Position numbers and translations under genes: made by a program | NCBI GenBank assembly: GCA_023132895.1 | Contig: JAGLXL010000002.1 | Location: 157,782-221,781 of the forward strand | Length of the DNA: 64,000 nucleotides | From: Nanobdellota archaeon | GTDB lineage: Archaea > Nanobdellota > Nanobdellia > Woesearchaeales > JAGLXL01 | Direction of reading: 5' to 3' | Notes under the pieces: generated by a model | The model's input: only the letters and a program-made list of their open reading frames with translations | The model's database searches: none | What the model was told of the DNA's origin: nothing | In this document: positions 61,125-64,000 of the stretch, in pieces | Layout: each line of letters begins with the position of its first letter | How positions within the stretch are numbered: the stretch's first letter is position 1

Positions 61125-63314
61125 ATGATTAAGAACTTCCAACCAAGGCTCTACCAAGAAACTATTCTCGCCACCACCGTTAAAAAAAACACCTTAGTCG
61201 TTCTCCCCACTGGCTTAGGCAAAACTAATATTTTCCTCATGCTCGCTGCTCAAAGATTAAAACAATATCCTCAATCCAAAATCCTCTTCCTCGCCCCAAC
61301 CAAACCCTTAGTTGAACAGCATTTTGAAACCTTCAAAAAATACTTCGATATAGAAAAAGAAAAACTTGCTGTTTTTACTGGTCAAACTGCTCCAGAAAAA
61401 CGCATCGAACTCTACAACCAAACTCAAATTATTTTCTCCACACCCCAAGTCATTGAAAATGACATCATCTGCAACAGATTAAATCTCAAAAACATCACCT
61501 TATTAGGGGTTGACGAAGCCCACCGTGCAGTTGGTGATTATGCTTATGTCTTCGTAACCAAACAATACCAGAAAAAAGCTGACTTCCCTAGAATTCTCGC
61601 CTTAACTGCTTCACCAGGTTCAGACTTGGAAAAAATCAGAGAAGTCTGTCAAAATCTTCACCTTGAAGCAGTTGAAGTCCGCACCCCAGATGATCCTGAT
61701 GTCAAACCTTATATCAAACCAATCAAAACAGAATGGATTAAAGTTGAACTTCCGCCGCAATTCAAAGTAATTCAAAAATTTCTCAAAGATTGTTACCAGG
61801 AAAAACTCCAAGAAGTAAAAAAATTAGGCTACCTCAATTCCACTTTCATCAATAAAATTGAAATTCTCAAACTTCAATCACAGCTTCATGGCCAGCTCTC
61901 CAGGGGACAAAAAGATTTCCAACTTTTAAAATCAGTTTCCCTTTTAGCCGAAGCCATGAAAGTCCAGCACGCCTTAGAACTTGTTGAAACTCAGGGCATC
62001 ACTCCTCTTAAAAACTACTTAGAAAAACTTCAAGACGAATCTAGGACAGGTAAAACCAAAGCTGCCAAAAACCTTGTCCAGGACATTAATTTCAAATCAG
62101 CTTATCTCAAAACCCAGCAGCTCTCAGACATGAACGTCAAACATCCTAAACTCACAAAACTCAAGGAACTTGTCAAAGAAGAGACAGAAAACAATCCTAA
62201 AACCAAAATCATCATCTTCACCCAATACCGAGATTCAGCTTCTGAAATAACAGAACAACTCAACCAGCTCACTCAAACACAAGCCAAGACTTTTGTCGGC
62301 CAGACTAAAAAAGGTGAAACAGGATTATCACAAAAAAAGCAAAAAGAAATTCTCGACCAATTTCGCAATCAAGAATTCAATACTTTAGTCGCCACTTCAG
62401 TCGGTGAAGAAGGCCTTGATATCCCTGCTGTCGACCTTGTCATTTTCTATGAACCCATTCCTTCTGCCATCCGTCATATCCAAAGAAGAGGCCGCACCGG
62501 AAGACAAGAACAAGGCCGTGTCATCATCCTCCAAACCGACCAAACCCGAGACTCAGGCTACCGCTGGTCAGCTTATCACAAAGAAAAACGCATGTTCCGC
62601 ACCTTAAACCAAATTAAAAAAGAATTTTCCCTTAAAGCCCAGCCAGTTCTTTCTCAATTCATTCCTGAAGAACAAAAAATCCAAATCTTAGTTGATCATA
62701 GAGAAAAAGGCTCTGGTGTTATTAAAGAACTAATCAACCTCGGCCTCAACCTCAAACTAGAACAGCTTGACTCAGCTGACTATCTTTGTTCACCAGACTG
62801 CGCAGTTGAATTTAAAACTGTCCCAGATTTTGTCAATTCTATTATTGACGGCCGTTTATTAGACCAGTTAAGATCAATGAAAAGAAACTACACCCGGCCT
62901 CTAGTCATTATCGAAGGCGAAGAAGATATTTATTCAGTCAGAAAAATCCACCCCAATGCTATCCGCGGCATGCTTGCTGCCATCACCATTAGTTATGGCA
63001 TCCCCCTCATTCAAACTAAAAACTTCAAAGAAACCGCCGCCCTCTTAGCCATCATCACCAAAAGAGAACAAGACAAAGACCGTGAATTCTCCTTGCATTC
63101 CAGAAAACCTTTAACCCTCAAAGAACAGCAGGAATATCTTGTCTCTTCTTTCCCGTCAATCGGCCCCAGCCTTGCCCAAGACCTCCTCAAACATTTCAAA
63201 ACCATTAAAAACCTTATCAACGCCAATGAAGAACAATTAAAAAAAGTCCCTAAAGTCGGTCCCACCATTGCCCAAAGACTCAAAGAAGTCTTTGAAAAAG
63301 AATATGAAGAATAA
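61125..63314 (+). CDS. hef: Hef helicase-nuclease
   Basis: 729 residues. The SF2 helicase part has Walker A LPTGLGKT (28-34) and VDEAH (about 128-132), and motif VI HIQRRGRTGRQ. The C-terminal XPF/ERCC4 nuclease (DHREKGSGVIKELINLGLNL) has EFKTVPD in place of the usual ERKxxxD, keeping Glu, Lys and Asp. It ends in two HhH motifs (LLKHFKTIKNLINANEEQLK; VPKVGPTIAQRL). Hef restarts stalled forks. The TATA CTATATAAATC sits about 27 bases upstream of the ATG. Confidence 0.95.
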   Translation: MIKNFQPRLYQETILATTVKKNTLVVLPTGLGKTNIFLMLAAQRLKQYPQSKILFLAPTKPLVEQHFETFKKYFDIEKEKLAVFTGQTAPEKRIELYNQTQIIFSTPQVIENDIICNRLNLKNITLLGVDEAHRAVGDYAYVFVTKQYQKKADFPRILALTASPGSDLEKIREVCQNLHLEAVEVRTPDDPDVKPYIKPIKTEWIKVELPPQFKVIQKFLKDCYQEKLQEVKKLGYLNSTFINKIEILKLQSQLHGQLSRGQKDFQLLKSVSLLAEAMKVQHALELVETQGITPLKNYLEKLQDESRTGKTKAAKNLVQDINFKSAYLKTQQLSDMNVKHPKLTKLKELVKEETENNPKTKIIIFTQYRDSASEITEQLNQLTQTQAKTFVGQTKKGETGLSQKKQKEILDQFRNQEFNTLVATSVGEEGLDIPAVDLVIFYEPIPSAIRHIQRRGRTGRQEQGRVIILQTDQTRDSGYRWSAYHKEKRMFRTLNQIKKEFSLKAQPVLSQFIPEEQKIQILVDHREKGSGVIKELINLGLNLKLEQLDSADYLCSPDCAVEFKTVPDFVNSIIDGRLLDQLRSMKRNYTRPLVIIEGEEDIYSVRKIHPNAIRGMLAAITISYGIPLIQTKNFKETAALLAIITKREQDKDREFSLHSRKPLTLKEQQEYLVSSFPSIGPSLAQDLLKHFKTIKNLINANEEQLKKVPKVGPTIAQRLKEVFEKEYEE

Positions 63315-63558
63315 TTACTGGTCAAAAATAATAAGAACCCTAACTTCTGTTCTTCCTATTTCAAAAAGTAGAACTGGTCAGTGCTTAAATTGCGGCCAAT
63401 GCTGCCGCTTGCCCCAAAAATGCTTTTTTTTAAAATACAGAAAAGACAACACTTCTTATTGTACTATCCATCCGATTAGACCATTAAACTGTAGAAAATA
63501 CCCCCGAACACAAAAAGAACATCTTACTCAAGAAACTTGCGGCTTTAAATTTTTATAA
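63304..63558 (+). CDS. YkgJ-family Cys-rich protein
   Basis: 84 residues from the ATG at 63304, overlapping the hef end by 11 bp. CLNCGQCCRLPQKC followed by C..HP..RPLNCRKYPR and CGF matches the YkgJ zinc- or iron-cluster-binding family. The metal and function are unknown. Translational coupling to hef is likely. Confidence 0.82.
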   Translation: MKNNYWSKIIRTLTSVLPISKSRTGQCLNCGQCCRLPQKCFFLKYRKDNTSYCTIHPIRPLNCRKYPRTQKEHLTQETCGFKFL

Positions 63559-63903
63559 TCTCTCCATATACCTTTTCAGTCCTTCAATCTGCCTCAGCTT
63601 GGTTTTCCGAAACAAAAACTCACGGAATTTATTATCCACCCTAACCCCGCGTTGGGAAAACTCAGAATTTAGATAAGCATACAATTTTTTACCAGCCCTG
63701 TCCAAATCAACCAAAAGAACAACATCCTTATCCCTCACTTCCTCAACTACTTTATACAAAGCCCGGCGGGAAAGTGTTTTAACCCTCTTCACCCCAAAAC
63801 TTGCCAATGCCCTTTTGTCATTCACCCCTTCCACTATCACTAACTTATCTTCCTCTTTTATCCTCTTCAAAAATCCCATGATTTCATCATAAACATCTTT
63901 CAT
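63553..63903 (-). CDS. Toprim-domain protein (COG1658-like)
   Basis: 116 residues from the ATG at 63903, which lies about 28 bp from a TTTAAA (63928-63934); an ATG at 63927 is also in frame. LVIVEGVNDKRALASFG (Glu) and VVLLVDLDRAG (DxD) are the Toprim motifs. Related small archaeal proteins resemble RNase M5-type enzymes. It overlaps the YkgJ-like gene convergently by 6 bp. Beyond 63934 I see no gene. Confidence 0.85.
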   Translation of the reverse strand: MKDVYDEIMGFLKRIKEEDKLVIVEGVNDKRALASFGVKRVKTLSRRALYKVVEEVRDKDVVLLVDLDRAGKKLYAYLNSEFSQRGVRVDNKFREFLFRKTKLRQIEGLKRYMERL

Positions 63904-64000
63904 ACCCACTCTAAAACCACAAAACATTTTAAACCTTGTCCTTTACGCTTTTACAGAAACCCTGGCCAAAGGGCAAGTGAGCCACCTTTAAATTGCGTAG

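Noticed and set aside
63935..64000. Possible RNA gene at the window end (CCCTGGCCAAAGGG)
   Set aside because: Only a short stem is visible and the sequence is cut by the window edge; there is no support for a specific feature.

Overview
The window is archaeal and most likely from a small-genome DPANN lineage of the Woesearchaeota/Pacearchaeota type. The translation and replication genes are archaeal: a complete S10/spc-type ribosomal protein cluster with eukaryote-type proteins (S4e, L14e, L19e, L32e, L34e), aIF1, pelota, NAC, Sec61-beta, RNase P RNA and Rpp29, PCNA, the RFC small subunit, Hef and the tRNA-splicing endonuclease. DNA is AT-rich. Promoters are archaeal TATA boxes, and several genes look leaderless. 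A few genes look bacterial (DNA gyrase A, ScpB, a Hanks-type kinase, AMP-forming acetyl-CoA synthetase), as is common in DPANN. The lineage call is inference; the domain call is firm.

Layout. 1-4.7 kb: a truncated winged-helix protein, tRNA endonuclease, a PRC-barrel protein and RfcS carrying a 636-residue intein. 4.7-10.8 kb: a minus-strand surface cluster made of a prepilin-like protein, a large membrane protein and three lipoproteins. 10.9-18.3 kb: pelota, acetyl-CoA synthetase, a TrmB-type regulator, PheS and PheT. 18.3-34.4 kb: one long minus-strand ribosomal operon from L3 down to L14e/AlaX, including SecY and a YidC-like DUF106 insertase. 34.7-42.2 kb: tRNA-His with two introns, small helical and membrane proteins, NAC, Sec61-beta directly downstream of RNase P RNA, a double Lrp regulator, a HEPN-like protein, a THUMP protein and MazG. 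42.1-50 kb: gyrase A, ScpB and its partner, a lamin-tail surface protein, and a three-gene operon with a C2H2 finger. 49.9-64 kb: tRNA-Leu with introns, a Ser/Thr kinase, an RHH-Nudix pair, RNase J, PCNA, a PHP/FkbM/membrane group, TraB, a 0.5-kb structured non-coding region, a degenerate S2P-like protein, an EamA exporter, Hef, a YkgJ-like protein and a Toprim protein.

The most unusual signal cuts across these genes. Short hairpins, usually with a 3-5 nt loop and often in tandem, fill many spacers. Related hairpins also lie in frame inside the charged C-terminal tails of ribosomal proteins L15, S3 and L22. One pair of tail copies shows a compensatory base change, and one hairpin core is identical in the S3 tail and in the L2-L23 spacer. 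Three operon-internal genes (pheT, rps8 and the DUF106 gene) share a stem-loop that carries the Shine-Dalgarno sequence. This looks like a family of palindromic elements that spreads into spacers and tolerant coding tails.

Other points of interest are a 15-bp palindromic operator shared by the gyrA promoter and a divergent surface-protein promoter, and a candidate RNA at 58.5-58.7 kb with crossing 13-17 nt complementarities. Two intron-bearing tRNAs lie in the same window as their splicing endonuclease, and RNase P RNA and its Rpp29 subunit are also both present.
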